Positions 1 through 11,584 are shown, counted from the first letter of the stretch. The stretch is DNA of 64,000 nt from Neoconidiobolus thromboides FSU 785 (GCA_025603075.1 MU626375.1:1-64000); one strand, 5' to 3'. Made by a program: numbers and translations. The notes: generated by a model from the letters alone, not told the origin.

Positions 1-180
1 ACATTCCCATTTACCTTTATAATAATTCCAACATGGCGGAGCATTTTTGTAGCTTGGTAAATAGGAAAGACCGCCATGAGTACATCTATCAGTTGATTTT
101 GGGCAATAAGTAGAAGCAGTATTGGCTAATCCGTAACTAATAATTGAAAAAAATAATAAACTGGATAAATAGCTGATCAT
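1..180 (-). CDS. Secreted Cys-rich protein, N-terminal part (runs off left edge)
   Basis: Reading leftward from the ATG at 180, 60 codons stay open to the window edge, so the 3' part is missing. Residues 1-19 form a hydrophobic secretion signal (MISYLSSLLFFSIISYGLA). The mature part has Cys at 26, 33, 50 and 60. The pattern C-P-x5-C, then P-C-W, then W-x-C also occurs in the small secreted protein at 37997-38290, so the two look like diverged members of one secreted family. I do not recognise the family and assign no activity. Export is inferred from the signal peptide. Confidence 0.6.
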   Translation of the reverse strand, partial: MISYLSSLLFFSIISYGLANTASTYCPKSTDRCTHGGLSYLPSYKNAPPCWNYYKGKWEC

Positions 181-861
181 TTTTTAATTATATTATTAAT
201 ATGTTAATAATTGTTTTTATTTTAATATAGTTTGACTTTTAAGTTGTTTTTATATTGATTTCCAATCTATTTATTATTAATAGTTTTAACTGTGATATAT
301 TTTTAGATCATTTATTGCATTAATACTGCAATAAAAATAACAATTATCCGTCATTTAGATTTTAAACTTTATTTGCATATGATACTATAGCCATATTTAA
401 TAGCTTTAATTTTAGTTAGTGAAACAGCAAAATGGGTGCAGAAATTTAAAGATAAAAATATGTTCTATACCTTTTATTTGATTGTTAAATTAAAATATAA
501 TCGTTTTATAGAAATTAATTGTAAATAAATTAATGCTTTAAGGTAGTGATTTATTTTTAAGTACTTAATTAAACTTGATTGAAGATAAAATAGGGTTAGG
601 TGATTATTTGAGTTTATAATATAAATTTATTTAGAATCTATTTTTAATTAGTATTATTTATATTATAAACTTGTGTTTAATATATTTATTTTAAGTAATA
701 GTTAAATTCATATTTATTGATTATTAAAAAAATAATTTAAAAAGACTAAATTGATTAATACCTATTTTAATTATGTAGAGTGTAAATTATATATCGAACA
801 ATCTACCAATATCTTTTATTGAGAATAAAAGTTTAATTATTTGATTTATGAACGATAATAA
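181..861. other. AT-rich intergenic DNA
   Basis: No open frame of useful length and no RNA gene seen. The first roughly 200 bases should hold the promoter of the leftward secreted-protein gene; no clear TATA box or operator stands out in such AT-rich sequence. Confidence 0.5.
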
Positions 862-966
862 TATGGGGGTGTTTTTTTTAGCTTCATTACTTTTTCTATC
901 CCTCAAGCACTATTTGAGTGCAAAAGTTGTTAGTAAAATTCTTAGACACAAAAATACATCCCCATA
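862..966 (-). mobile_element. MITE-like element, copy A
   Basis: About 105 bp bounded by TATGGGGGTG and CATCCCCATA. The interior has the family blocks GCTTCATTACTTTTTC and TTGTTAGTAAAATTCTTA. For the whole family, strand + is defined as starting TGGGGATGTATTTTTGTG and ending CACTCCCA; this copy lies reversed. The outer TA on each side is read as a target duplication. Confidence 0.85.
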
Positions 967-2495
967 TCATTATTCAAAAATATACTTATAGATTAAAAAT
1001 ACGAGGAAGCATGTTACTACTAAATTTAATAGTTATTAAAGTTAGAACTAATAAATTAAAATTCAGTATTAATAGTTATTTATAATAAATAAAAATACTT
1101 ATAAATTATTAACTGAATTATATCAACTGTGCAATTTTATACAACTAGTTTTTACTTGACACTTTAAATGCATCAAAATAAAAATTTATAACTTTATTGT
1201 AATAAAGCCATTATTAATTAATAGAATCTTTTTTATCAAACTTTTTATTTTAAATCTATGCTCTATAAGATTTTAATATACAAATATATTAGTCTTAATT
1301 TTCCAACTTTTTTATTTAAACGTTATTAAATGAAAAAAGTGATAATAGAAATCATAAACAACTATTTTTAAACTAAACTCAACAATCTTCAAAACTCTTT
1401 CAACTTGAAAAGTTAAACTCTATCTCTTTTATTATTGACCTCCATTACCTACTATTTTCAATTTTTTTCTACAAATGATTCCAACTGAACAATCTCGGTT
1501 TCAAAGCTTTGAAAAATAACATCGACAAAAAGAAATGTTTATATGTTAATTACAATGTCAAAGTGTTTGAAAATTAAATGTTAAAATTCATAGATAAAAT
1601 CGAAATAAATTAATGTTGATATATCAATATCATAATAAAGGTAGTATTATTACAATTAATATAATATTGAAACTCGATATAAGTAATCTCAAATAAAAGA
1701 CTAGAATATATAAACTATCAAAATATACAAATGTCGATTATTTTTTTATATTAGGCAATCTGAAACAGAGAAATACATAAGTCAAATATTCAAAATATAA
1801 AATACCAATCAATACTCTTATGAAACAATTAAAAAATACACGATAGAATTAGTCATATTATGCTTATAATTCAAGTTCCGATATAACTTTAATAGTTAAT
1901 TTCAACAGGATGTTCTGCTTTAATGGGGAAGAGTTACTTAACTAACTATAATTTACTACTGAAATAGTAATATTATGCCTACAATTCATTTTGGCATAAC
2001 TGATAATTCTAATGGGATGTTTTACTTTGTAAGTCAATTTAAAAAAGTGACTAAAATTCTCAGTAAAAGTATTCTATTTGGATTTGAATTTCAATTTGTA
2101 GAGTTTGTTATTGATTAAAAATTTAGCAAAAAAAACTCCCGATGAGAATACCTACTTTAATTTTGTATACTTATCTTTTTTAAAATAGTATTGAGTGAAA
2201 AACATTAGTCAGCTTCCAAAACAAAAGAAGTTATGTCAAGTTGACATTTCATTTGAATTTGAAATCTTTTCAATTATCTAAGATTAAGTTAAAATTGCTC
2301 CAAGCTTTGATTTAATATTAAACTTTATAAGCTTTGAACATACATTTAAAACAATATTAAAGAAACATTAGTTTCGTACTTAATATAATTAATGTAATAA
2401 ATATTGCTTTTAATATATTGACAAATTGGAATTCCAACTGAATAATTTAATTTGGTATTAAACAAGTATAATGATTTTTTTTAGTATTAAATAGT
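967..2495. other. Gene-poor AT-rich DNA
   Basis: About 1.5 kb with stop codons frequent in every frame. I see no coding region, RNA gene or repeat copy that I can support. Confidence 0.5.
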
Positions 2496-2595
2496 TATGG
2501 GAATGTTTTTTTGATTTCATTATCTTTTTCATTTTTTAAATGCTGTTTAAGTACAAAGATTGTTAGTAGGATTCTTAAACAAATACATCTCCATA
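2496..2595 (-). mobile_element. MITE-like element, copy B
   Basis: Bounded by TATGGGAATG and CATCTCCATA with a recognisable but diverged interior. It ends 221 bp before the likely ATG (2817) of a short Zn2Cys6 gene. It is the only copy upstream of a Zn2Cys6 gene that is inverted relative to that gene compared with the others. Confidence 0.8.
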
Positions 2596-2816
2596 TAGAA
2601 CATTCAATTTAATATCGTCATGCAATTTAACATCAGAAATGGAAATAAATAAAGTTCAACTTTTAATTGGCTGGAAGGGAATTACTAAAAATGGTAGTAT
2701 GCGTTAAAAAAAGGTTCAAGGATGAAAAGTCAAAATGAGCCTATAAAAGAGAAGTTCAGAACTAGATGATAAAGCAACTCACAAGTTTATTTTTTAATTG
2801 TTTTTTGAAGTTTTCA

Positions 2817-3128
2817 ATGGAAGAAGAAAAGGTAGAAAATGTATTGAGAGGGGAGTTTAATTGTGATGAGTGTGCTCGACGCCATAAAAAATGTGATCGA
2901 AAGTTACCCAGTTGTAGTTATTGTATAAGTAAAAAAAAAGCATGTACTAAAAACAGAAAGTTAGTTAATCGAAAAAAATTATATCAATTAGAAGATAAGT
3001 TATATAAATATAAATTGAATAAAAATCAAAAGAAAGAAAGTATACAACCTGATAAAAGAATTGTTTTTAAATATGAGAATCCAAAAGCCAATTTAAACTT
3101 TATTTTAGATGATAAAAAAGAGGTTTAA
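2817..3128 (+). CDS. Short Zn2Cys6 protein, DNA-binding part only
   Basis: 104 residues from the ATG at 2817. An in-frame ATG exists at 2766, but the later one puts the first zinc-binding Cys at residue 16, as in the paralogues at 7450, 50563 and 56917. Cys 16, 19, 26, 33, 36 and 43 give the full C-x2-C-x6-C-x6-C-x2-C-x6-C binuclear zinc cluster, followed by a basic stretch (TKNRKLVNRKK). The other family members here are 570-621 residues; this one stops after the linker and lacks the whole regulatory region. It could be a truncated remnant or a working short form that competes for sites; the sequence cannot decide. No continuation of the family could be read downstream. Confidence 0.6.
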   Translation: MEEEKVENVLRGEFNCDECARRHKKCDRKLPSCSYCISKKKACTKNRKLVNRKKLYQLEDKLYKYKLNKNQKKESIQPDKRIVFKYENPKANLNFILDDKKEV

Positions 3129-4870
3129 GTAATTTACTTTAATATTCATTAGTTGTCTTTTTTCTATCAATCTTGTAAGTCTATCCTTTACCGAATTTCG
3201 TCTTGCCTTATTTTGTTCATCTTTTACTTACTATCTTCTATTACTCCTCCTATTTTCCTTTTGTTAAATCTTAGTCACTATTCTCAAAATTAATATTATT
3301 TTTTATAAATGATGAATCATCTTATCTATTATTGTTGATGGAATATTGAAGCTTTTTAAATAATATAAATGAGATTAATAATAGTATTTTTTTAAACTTT
3401 GATTGACTTTAATTTGTAGTTATTAAACTTATAAAGAATATATTTAACTGTTAAACTAAGGAGTGATATTAAAGTTATTTTGTTTAATTCAAATAATATT
3501 GAATTGAGAATTATTAAGCTCAAATAGTTGACTGTATTTATTTTTTATATTATATACAAGATAAGTTTGATATAAAAATCCTTCAACCAATCAAAACGTA
3601 GTAAGATTTATTATCCCGATATTCACATTCGCGTCTAAAGATAATAGTTCACTATCAAGCATACATAGAACTATCCAAAATTTAGCTATGTGATTTAAAA
3701 TTCATCCTTAATTATTACTTCCTTTTATCAACTTTATAAAAAAACAATGCTTTATTAGAATTTAAGTTCTAAATTTATAAGAGTTACATTATCTAAACTT
3801 TTAATAGTTGAAATTATAGTATTCTATTATACAATATTGAATTAAATAATAAACTATAGGTCAAGAAGATAAAATATCAAAAACAGTAACTTATTTTTTA
3901 ATTTGCGTTGTTCTTTCTTTAAAATAAGGTTAAAATACTAAAAAGGATACTTATCTAGTTGTAAAAATAGATCGCAATTTACTATTTACTACCTTAAATC
4001 AAATAACTTAATTCTAAAGACTGTTATTTGCCATTCACTAAACTTTCTATTTTTGGCTGTTTAAATGATAGCACCATAAAATAATAAAAAACAAACTAAT
4101 TGTTAAATCAAACTGTATAAAAATAACTATAATCATTAAAATTAAAGCTACTTTTCAAATTAAAAGTAAAATTCCCATTAGCATAGAAGTGACTCTGATG
4201 TAACTAAAGGAGGGAGAAAAATAAATTAATATAAATAAAAAAACTCCAAAATCAAAAGATTATTGAAGTATAAGTATTCAAGGTTACTATAAAACTTTTA
4301 AACTTATTAAACTAAATAGTCATAGCAAAAAAAAAGAAACTGTGGAGATGAGATATTAAAAAAGTTACTGATAAAGTAAATCACAGTTTATTAGCTTTAG
4401 TAGCCTATATTAATAACAAATTGTTGGATTTTATTTTAAAATTTTAAAAAGCGATAATAATATTAGAAATAAGTAATTATAACTACTATAATTAGGAATC
4501 TTTTTTACTAATTATAAAAATCGTTAAAAGTTCTGTAAGCTATGTTTTGATTATCAAACACTTATATTTTACACCTTTTTAATAAAAGTTTGTAATGATT
4601 TTTAAATGAATGTAAATTACCTTATAATTTTTTTATGAATTTAAAAATATTTGTTCAATATAAAACTCAGAAAACAAACACAATAGTTTATTAGTTTTCA
4701 TAATGATATTTAAATATTAGCCAATTTCAATAAAAATCTTATACAATTATTATTAATACTAAAAAACTTAATATAACAATTTTATGCTTTTAAAGTCATG
4801 GAATTATTCAAGAAGCTCTCCAGAGCATACAATTGCAACATTTAAGGTATATATTACATTTAAAAAGTAA
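3129..4870. other. Gene-poor AT-rich DNA
   Basis: No supported gene. At 4873-4905 there is a short stretch (TATAGAGGTGCTTTAGTTTC, then CTCCTTTTAAGC) resembling the outer half of the MITE-like family, possibly a truncated copy. The rest shows nothing I can name. Confidence 0.4.
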
Positions 4871-4960
4871 AATATAGAGGTGCTTTAGTTTCACTCCTTT
4901 TAAGCAAAAAAAAAAAAAGATAATAGATTTTTTAAAAAAGAATATTTTTTGGATAATATA

Positions 4961-5034
4961 CGCTCATAACTGGGATCGAACCAGTAACCTCCCGATTAAC
5001 AGTCGGACGCGCTAGCCAATTGCGCCATACGAGC
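4961..5034 (-). tRNA. tRNA-Asn(GUU): tRNA-Asn (anticodon GTT)
   Basis: On the minus strand a complete 74-nt cloverleaf can be folded. The acceptor arm pairs GCTCGTA with TATGAGC with one G-T wobble, and the discriminator base is G. The A box reads TGGCGCAATTGGCTAGCGC and the B box GGTTCGATCCC. The anticodon stem CCGA/TCGG encloses loop CTGTTAA, giving anticodon GTT (Asn). No intron. Transcription by RNA polymerase III from the internal boxes is expected. An A-rich run on the plus strand near 4906-4945 supplies the T-rich stop downstream on the gene strand. Confidence 0.95.
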
Positions 5035-5238
5035 TTCTCATACGACTTTCGTTGCTAAAATTTTTATTTAAAATATTAAATAATTCCATAATTTTCAGTT
5101 TTGATTTATATAAAACAATTTAGATTTAAATATATAAAAGACATTAAATTTTCTACCTATATAATTGTCAATTTTTAAACTTAAATTTAAATAATTTATT
5201 GTTGTAAAATAATAAAGTATCATCAATTGTTCCATTAT

Positions 5239-6729
5239 TTAAGCAGGACTAAGGATACTTGGATAAACTGCAAGTATCTTATTATAAACCTTTTGGTTAT
5301 TGTTTTTAAGAACCTCAGGTTCTTCAGCTAAACAAACGAAGAAAGCAGAGCTAGCAGCCTCGATAATTTCACCAAAAACAATAAACACAGATATAGCCAT
5401 AAAAAAAGCAGCGAACATGGTACCTACTACTACAACGTATTCTCCATCATCAACATTTCTAGTTCCAAAATGTATATAAAGATAAGTAAATCCTATTGAT
5501 ATCAAACCAACTATAAAGGAACCTAAACTTAATACATTTGAGATAAGACTGTCGTTAATTATTGCATCAACCCCTCTTGATTTAATCAATGTCATGGTTG
5601 CTTTGCCACCTTCAATAAAAGAGGTACCATAAATGGCACAATAAGTGTAAGCAAATGAATTGAAAAACTCAATTATGCCTTCAATGCAAGATAAGCAACA
5701 ACCAATACAACAACCAATAAAAGATAAGCATCCATTTGTGTTGCTAGTAAATATATGAACAATAGCTTTAATAAATTTAATGATTGAAATTAACATTGAG
5801 CCAAAACAAATGGAACCAAATGAAGTGGTTACAGCTCTACCAAGTGAGGATAAAGTGGCCCAAGAAGATTGTTGACTAAAATAATCAAATCCAAATGTAC
5901 CTGCAACAGTAAGATGAACAATATCTTTTAATACTTGAAGTGTCCAACATACTGAAAAAAGGGCAAATACAAATATTCCCCACATATAACCAGGTGCTTT
6001 GAAGATGCATTTTACCGCTGCTATACCTTTGCTATCATCACAAGTTGAATTATAATTGATTAAACTAAAAGTGAGAATTATGAAAGAGGCAAAGTAGGCT
6101 AATTGAAATACTAAAAATAATAATCCAATAAGCACTGTAGATGGGTATTTACCAGTAAATTTAGCTACTACTTTTAAAATCTGTTTTGTGAGCTCAATTC
6201 GATTACGCCAAAAAAACCAACATAATAAGTCAATTATCAATACAAAGCCGGCTCCAGCACACACATAATATTGACCAAAATAGGCCGCTGCTCCAATGGT
6301 ACCAATAGATGCTAAACATATAAATATGAAGGATAATTGGATTAATAAACCAGGGAGGAAGCGAATCATTGTGATATATAGTATTGAAGCAAAAACGGCA
6401 GTAATTCCGGAAATACTCATCCCAATCAATATATCCTTATGAATTAAAACGGTCTGCCCCGTTTTAAAAGCAGCTAAATTAGTCAATTTTAAGGTGTAGA
6501 TTAATATTCCAATATAACTCCCTAAATGAATCATAAATAAAACCAAAGCCCATAAATCATTCCAACTTCGAGTGGCATTGAACTTCCGTGCTCTTTCTAA
6601 GTCTTGGTAGTTACTCTTTTCGCTATAGTTTGTTAAACCCACAATTTGACTTATCTCTTCATATTGGGGACCATCTAAACTTGGTTTGCGATCAAAATAC
6701 GCTTTTGGGGGGCTCATCTGTTTGCTCAT
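5239..6729 (-). CDS. PNS1: CTL/SLC44-type choline transporter-like protein (Pns1 family)
   Basis: 496 residues, uninterrupted, close to the usual length of fungal Pns1 proteins. A polar N-terminal tail of about 55 residues is followed by about ten hydrophobic spans from residue 56 to 465, so it is an integral membrane protein. The C-terminal half carries the family landmarks: YTYCAIYGTSFIEGGKA, a loop plus spans, and FFVCLAEEPEVL near the end. Cys residues cluster at 334-348 (GCCIGCCLSC), between predicted spans. Vertebrate CTL proteins move choline-type substrates; the yeast member Pns1 has no proven substrate, so transport of choline is family inference. It stands alone between the tRNA and the Zn2Cys6 pair. 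Its start at 6729 is the first ATG and gives the expected cytosolic tail. Confidence 0.85.
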   Translation of the reverse strand: MSKQMSPPKAYFDRKPSLDGPQYEEISQIVGLTNYSEKSNYQDLERARKFNATRSWNDLWALVLFMIHLGSYIGILIYTLKLTNLAAFKTGQTVLIHKDILIGMSISGITAVFASILYITMIRFLPGLLIQLSFIFICLASIGTIGAAAYFGQYYVCAGAGFVLIIDLLCWFFWRNRIELTKQILKVVAKFTGKYPSTVLIGLLFLVFQLAYFASFIILTFSLINYNSTCDDSKGIAAVKCIFKAPGYMWGIFVFALFSVCWTLQVLKDIVHLTVAGTFGFDYFSQQSSWATLSSLGRAVTTSFGSICFGSMLISIIKFIKAIVHIFTSNTNGCLSFIGCCIGCCLSCIEGIIEFFNSFAYTYCAIYGTSFIEGGKATMTLIKSRGVDAIINDSLISNVLSLGSFIVGLISIGFTYLYIHFGTRNVDDGEYVVVVGTMFAAFFMAISVFIVFGEIIEAASSAFFVCLAEEPEVLKNNNQKVYNKILAVYPSILSPA

Positions 6730-7449
6730 TTTAAGAATATCAAATTCTTCTATTTTCTCAAAAAAAAGTTAAATATTTATTAAATTTTATAGTGGAGATG
6801 TTTGAGTTTTATATAGTTTTTAATTTATGTCAATTTATTTTAATGGGTTCCAAGTTTGGTAAATTCATTCGTAGCTGATGAATTTTAATTAATTGGTTCT
6901 GTTGCCTTTTAATCCTTATTCTCTTGTTTAGCTATTTTATTGCATATCTTAATACTATCGAAAATTAAATAATTTTATTATCACTGTAAATTTATTAAAA
7001 TAATGTGAATTATAAATAATTGAACAGTGAGTATTTTTATACAAAAGGATGTAAATGTATACTATTGTATTAATATTAATATTATTAGTATAAAATTAAA
7101 AAGTAGCCGCTTTTTAATAGTTCCTTAATAATAGTATATTAATTTATTTTTAATTATTACAAACTATGATTGTTGTTCTAATAGCATGTCATTAAAACAC
7201 AGATTTTAATTCACATATAAAACAAGTCAACCTACTAATTAGAACTAAACATTGTTATTATATAAAATTTCTACTTAACTCATAAACTATATACAATAAT
7301 TCAAATAGGCTTTATAACTTATCTTTTTAATAACTTATGTAAACTATACTATTATTTATTACATTTAAACAAAATCAAGCAAAGCATAAATAGGGAACAT
7401 AAAAACAGATACAACAAACATTGCCATAAACAAACTAAAATCAAACCCT
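6730..7449. other. Intergenic DNA, probable CTL promoter
   Basis: Between the start of the CTL gene and the 3' end of the next leftward gene. It should hold the CTL promoter; beyond AT-rich runs nothing specific is seen. Confidence 0.4.
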
Positions 7450-9162
7450 TCATTTGATCTTAGCTTTCAAATACTCTAAAATAATTTGAATTAACCTTAG
7501 ATTAATTTGGGCAACAAGCTTAGTACAGGGCAATTGACCTAAAGCTTTGAGAAAATTTAATCCTTTTTGGGTCATCGCTTGATTCTTTCCTTCTTTGTCT
7601 CCGTGTCTTACCATAAAAACTAAGCAGAAAGCGATAAGAGAAGCGTCAAAATCAAGGGTATACCGACGATTTAATAAAATGGCATATTCTATAACAGAAT
7701 AGCATTCAGAGAGGGCAAGAGATAAATAATTTGGGCCTAATAACGGAATATTATTATTGAGTGAGGTCTGATAAAGTGATTGAAATTTAGGGTGACAAAA
7801 TTGGATTGAAAATAGGAGAAAATGATTAAAATGGAAAAAAAGATGAATACTATGCTGGTAATTTATAATTGCCGTAATTAAGCTTTGGTTCTGTAAAAAA
7901 GACAAAATATCATCGTAAAAGGTAATATAGTTATCCTTGATTAAAGTCAACTGTTGTGATAATTTAAAAGCAAAAACTCCAAGGTGAATAGGGTCCATTT
8001 GTTGATCTAAATAATTGTGTTTAAATAAACGAAATGAGAACAATAGCTCACCTAAATCATAGTAAAACCCTATTAGTTTTAAAAGACAGTATTGTTTTAC
8101 TTGTTGATCAACATGATAAAATTTGTAACCTTGTCTTTTTATCTTTGTTTGATAGCATTTGTATAGTCGTATCAACTCGTAGGGTTTATCTATTTTTGCT
8201 ACAAAAGACCCGAAAGTCAATAACATTACATTATAAACCATATGTAAGATAGTATATGCTGTTGCCCTTTCCTTCCTTAAGCTCCTACTTAGCCATTTAG
8301 GTGCCTGATTTAGCTGCAAAATAAAGCTACTTCTATAGCAATGGGCTAATAGAATTTCCTTGATACTAATAACCCAAGGAAAAAAGCTAAGGCTAGTGAT
8401 AGCAATGAGGACTACTTGAATCATAGTTAAACTTGATTTTATTCGATGTACTTTGGATAATAATGCAAACAACTTGACTTCAAAAAAACTCATCAAAGCT
8501 TTGACTTCGGGTGTCTGTTCCATCCAACTTAATCCACAAACCAAAATAGTTATCTGTAAACTTTGACTTTTTGTTGTAAATTGAAATTCAGTTTCGTCAA
8601 ATAAAGGTAATATCTTATTATTGTATATAAAATAATTATCAAAGGCTTGCTTTAACACATTATTGATATTAGTTGGTATTATTGAAGGTAGTTTCGGTTT
8701 GATTAATTCTTTTTTTGGCTTTAATATAAGTAAATCTAGTTTCTGAGTAAGCGTTAAAAATAGTGATATACCCTGGTTAGGAATAAATGGGGATGGGTTT
8801 TGAATCAAATTGGTCAAGTTTTCCAACACACTTTTTCTTGGGAACTTATGAAAAACACCTAATACTGAATATGAATATCCATAATCTTTGGGTGACTTTG
8901 GAATAGTTATTTCAGTTACTAGCGAAAACTGATGATTGTTATCCACATGATTTATTCTTCTTTTATTCATTGCCAATATATTTCTTTTATTTTCTCCTTT
9001 TACCTTTGTATATATTATAGTCCTATTTAATGTGCACGGCAGTTTTTTTTTAATACAATTATTACAGAGGGGTAGCACTCTATCACATTTTAAATGGCTT
9101 TGTGTGCACTGATCACATCGATGCGCCCTTACTTTTATGCTTAAATTAGCTGAATCTTCCAT
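7450..9162 (-). CDS. Zn2Cys6 transcription regulator, paralogue 1
   Basis: 570 residues, no intron needed. Cys 16, 19, 26, 33, 36 and 43 form the fungal binuclear zinc cluster, followed by a basic linker (TLNRTIIYTK). The rest is largely alpha-helical and shares landmarks with the paralogues at 9860, 48237, 50563 and 56917: ENLTNLIQNPSPF, a NYFIYNN-PLF block, GLSWMEQTPEV, MLLTFGSFVAK, and CLVFMVRHGD near the C-terminus. Such proteins usually bind CGG-type triplets as dimers in the nucleus and carry an effector-responsive middle region; targets here are unknown. It is tandem with the next gene, same strand, 697 bp between coding regions. It is the only full-length family member in the window without a MITE-like copy close upstream. 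Confidence 0.85.
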   Translation of the reverse strand: MEDSANLSIKVRAHRCDQCTQSHLKCDRVLPLCNNCIKKKLPCTLNRTIIYTKVKGENKRNILAMNKRRINHVDNNHQFSLVTEITIPKSPKDYGYSYSVLGVFHKFPRKSVLENLTNLIQNPSPFIPNQGISLFLTLTQKLDLLILKPKKELIKPKLPSIIPTNINNVLKQAFDNYFIYNNKILPLFDETEFQFTTKSQSLQITILVCGLSWMEQTPEVKALMSFFEVKLFALLSKVHRIKSSLTMIQVVLIAITSLSFFPWVISIKEILLAHCYRSSFILQLNQAPKWLSRSLRKERATAYTILHMVYNVMLLTFGSFVAKIDKPYELIRLYKCYQTKIKRQGYKFYHVDQQVKQYCLLKLIGFYYDLGELLFSFRLFKHNYLDQQMDPIHLGVFAFKLSQQLTLIKDNYITFYDDILSFLQNQSLITAIINYQHSIHLFFHFNHFLLFSIQFCHPKFQSLYQTSLNNNIPLLGPNYLSLALSECYSVIEYAILLNRRYTLDFDASLIAFCLVFMVRHGDKEGKNQAMTQKGLNFLKALGQLPCTKLVAQINLRLIQIILEYLKAKIK

Positions 9163-9859
9163 TCAAAATTAACTATATGGTTGATTAGTTATAGCCTCTT
9201 TTCAGTTTTACTCTCTTGCTTAAAAAAAAGAAAAAAAAGTTTATATCACTTTAACCTGTTCCAGACTAGATGTGGTCAATTATTAAATATTGGCGAATGA
9301 TCATAGGCTAAATTTAACTAAATTGACAAAAATGTCACTTTTACTGTATCCAAGCATATAAAACTAAATGCTGGATAAAATTATAAACCAATTGTATTAA
9401 AGAAAACTAATAGAACATTTAATTTTTTATTAATAATACAAAAAAATATAATAAATTGGTTCAGTATAATAAGTAGGATGGTATTAAAAGATTATCTTTT
9501 ATTCTCTTTAAGCATTTTATAATAACCTTTGTTATTGCTATTGATTTGTGCTACTCACTTGAAGACTTTTTAAACTTTGAGTTTTGACTTATGGCCAAAC
9601 TCCATATAAAACTTGAAAAAAGCAACTATAAGTTATAAAATATATTTCATAATATTTGCTTTAAGAGTAAATGTTCTTGATTTATGTACTAAATTTGGTA
9701 CGATGAAATAATAGCTGTTTAATTTATTTACTTATTACATGTTCTGAGTTACGATAAACCGAATTTCACTATAATATTGCTTTTAGCTCCTATTAAAGAT
9801 ACACTCAATTTATCTAATTATTTCATTAACAAAGTATTATAACACAAAACTGCTCTCTT
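9163..9859. other. Intergenic DNA upstream of Zn2Cys6 paralogue 1
   Basis: Promoter side of the gene starting at 9162. No MITE-like copy and no obvious inverted CGG triplets were found. Confidence 0.4.
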
Positions 9860-11584
9860 CTAACTTATTTCTTTTCTATAAAACCCTGCCACAATTTCAA
9901 TTAACCTTAAATTAATTCTGGCTGATTGCTGTTTACATGGGAGAGTAGCCATAAAATTAATAAACTTAATGCCTTCCTTTAGCTTCTCTTGATTTAATGG
10001 ATTGAGATATCCAAATCTCAGGATAAGCATCATGCTTAGCGTGATATTAGGACAATCTAAAGTCAATGAGAATTTATGACACAAATAGTTAGCATGTTGG
10101 ATCATGAGATAACAATGTGATAATAGCTGGTGAATAACAGTAACTTGATTGGACTTTAGTTTTACTTTAGAGTTGGTGTTCCAATCTCGATACTCTGGAC
10201 TGTAACACTGAAATAGGTAAACAAGATTCGCAGTGGAATGAAAGAAGAAATAAACGCAATTACAAGCTTGTTCAATTAATTCTATCAACTCTGAGTTAAC
10301 AACATATTTCAATACATGCTTAAAATGTTTGATATATTTTTCCCGAATTTTGATTAACCTTGTTATCAACTTCAGTGCTATCCTATCTATTTGTGATTGG
10401 TCTATATCCTGTCGAATGTTTGTTTCTTTATAAATCCGTAAATAACAATTAAATTCAGAAAGTTCGATATAAAATGAAGTAATATTAACTATATGATATG
10501 TTTTAACTTGCTCGATTTGGTTATAAAATTTAAATGGGTCTAGCTTAATTTTATTCTCAAATTGCTCTAACTTTCTATTAAGTTGCTTTGGCTTATTTGG
10601 AAATGTAAAATAAGAACCAAATATAACTAAAGACATTGAATAGTAAGCATTTAATAAACAATAAGTATGTGCACGGTTGTATTTAAGCTTTGTATTAAAA
10701 TAAGATGGTGATTGATCTAAAGAGAGTATTGAAGAAATTCTATAACAATGAAAAATAAAAAAATGAACGTAAGGGCCAACCCATTTAAAATTTGTTAATC
10801 CAGTAAGAGTTAAAAGTAAAATTTGCACATTTTCTAAGCTTGCTTTGATATTTGATATTTTGCTTAAATATTTAAATAATTTACCTTCATAACATGATAT
10901 TAATTTATTTACAAGTGGTGTCCTCTTCATCCACAGTAATCCGCAAGAGATGATCGTTAGCTTTAAATAAAAGGATAGCGGCTTAAAGTTAAATCCGGCT
11001 TTAATGAATAATGGGAAATATTCGTTGTTATATCTAAAGTAGTTCTCTATTGCTTGTTTGAAAATGACTCTAATTTCATTAAGTTGGTATCTTTCTTTAT
11101 GTAGTTCATTTTCAATATTATTTTGCTGTATAGTGCCTCCACTCAATTTCCGTATAATAGTAACTAATAGGGAGTTACTTTTGATATGAGAAAACGGGGA
11201 AGGGCATTGTACTAAAGTCATTAAGTTTTCGAATCGAACTTTATCTTTGAAACTAATATAATATTTGAATATCAATGAGTTACTTTTAAACTTAGGGGTT
11301 AAAACTTTTGATGGGCTAGGTAAATAATAAGGTTCAAGTTTTAACTGTAACTTATGGCTCATCTTTTCATTTGGATTGAAATCAAAATCAACCTGGTTGC
11401 TTGGTGTCAACTTGAACTTGTTCATATTTTGATTATCGTTATTTCGTTTTTTGACGTTAATTATTTTCCTATTCAGTGTGCACTCTCTGTTTCTTTTTAC
11501 GCATTCTAAGCACCTTGGCAACACCTTGTTGCATTTTTTATGGTTTTTAGTACATTGATCACAGCTATAAACTCTAATTTCCAT
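9860..11584 (-). CDS. Zn2Cys6 transcription regulator, paralogue 2
   Basis: 574 residues, single open frame. Cys 8, 11, 18, 25, 28 and 35 make the zinc cluster (CDQC...CNKVLPRC...CREC-type spacing C-x2-C-x6-C-x6-C-x2-C-x6-C), then a basic tail TLNRKIINVKKR. Middle landmarks of the family are present but more diverged: ENLMTLVQCPSPF, NYFRYNNEYFPLF, GLLWMKRTPLV, SLVIFGSYF. The C-terminus ends with the family block RINLRLIEIVAGF. It is probably a nuclear sequence-specific regulator; no target can be named. A MITE-like copy lies 170 bp upstream of the ATG, in the common orientation. Confidence 0.85.
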   Translation of the reverse strand: MEIRVYSCDQCTKNHKKCNKVLPRCLECVKRNRECTLNRKIINVKKRNNDNQNMNKFKLTPSNQVDFDFNPNEKMSHKLQLKLEPYYLPSPSKVLTPKFKSNSLIFKYYISFKDKVRFENLMTLVQCPSPFSHIKSNSLLVTIIRKLSGGTIQQNNIENELHKERYQLNEIRVIFKQAIENYFRYNNEYFPLFIKAGFNFKPLSFYLKLTIISCGLLWMKRTPLVNKLISCYEGKLFKYLSKISNIKASLENVQILLLTLTGLTNFKWVGPYVHFFIFHCYRISSILSLDQSPSYFNTKLKYNRAHTYCLLNAYYSMSLVIFGSYFTFPNKPKQLNRKLEQFENKIKLDPFKFYNQIEQVKTYHIVNITSFYIELSEFNCYLRIYKETNIRQDIDQSQIDRIALKLITRLIKIREKYIKHFKHVLKYVVNSELIELIEQACNCVYFFFHSTANLVYLFQCYSPEYRDWNTNSKVKLKSNQVTVIHQLLSHCYLMIQHANYLCHKFSLTLDCPNITLSMMLILRFGYLNPLNQEKLKEGIKFINFMATLPCKQQSARINLRLIEIVAGFYRKEIS

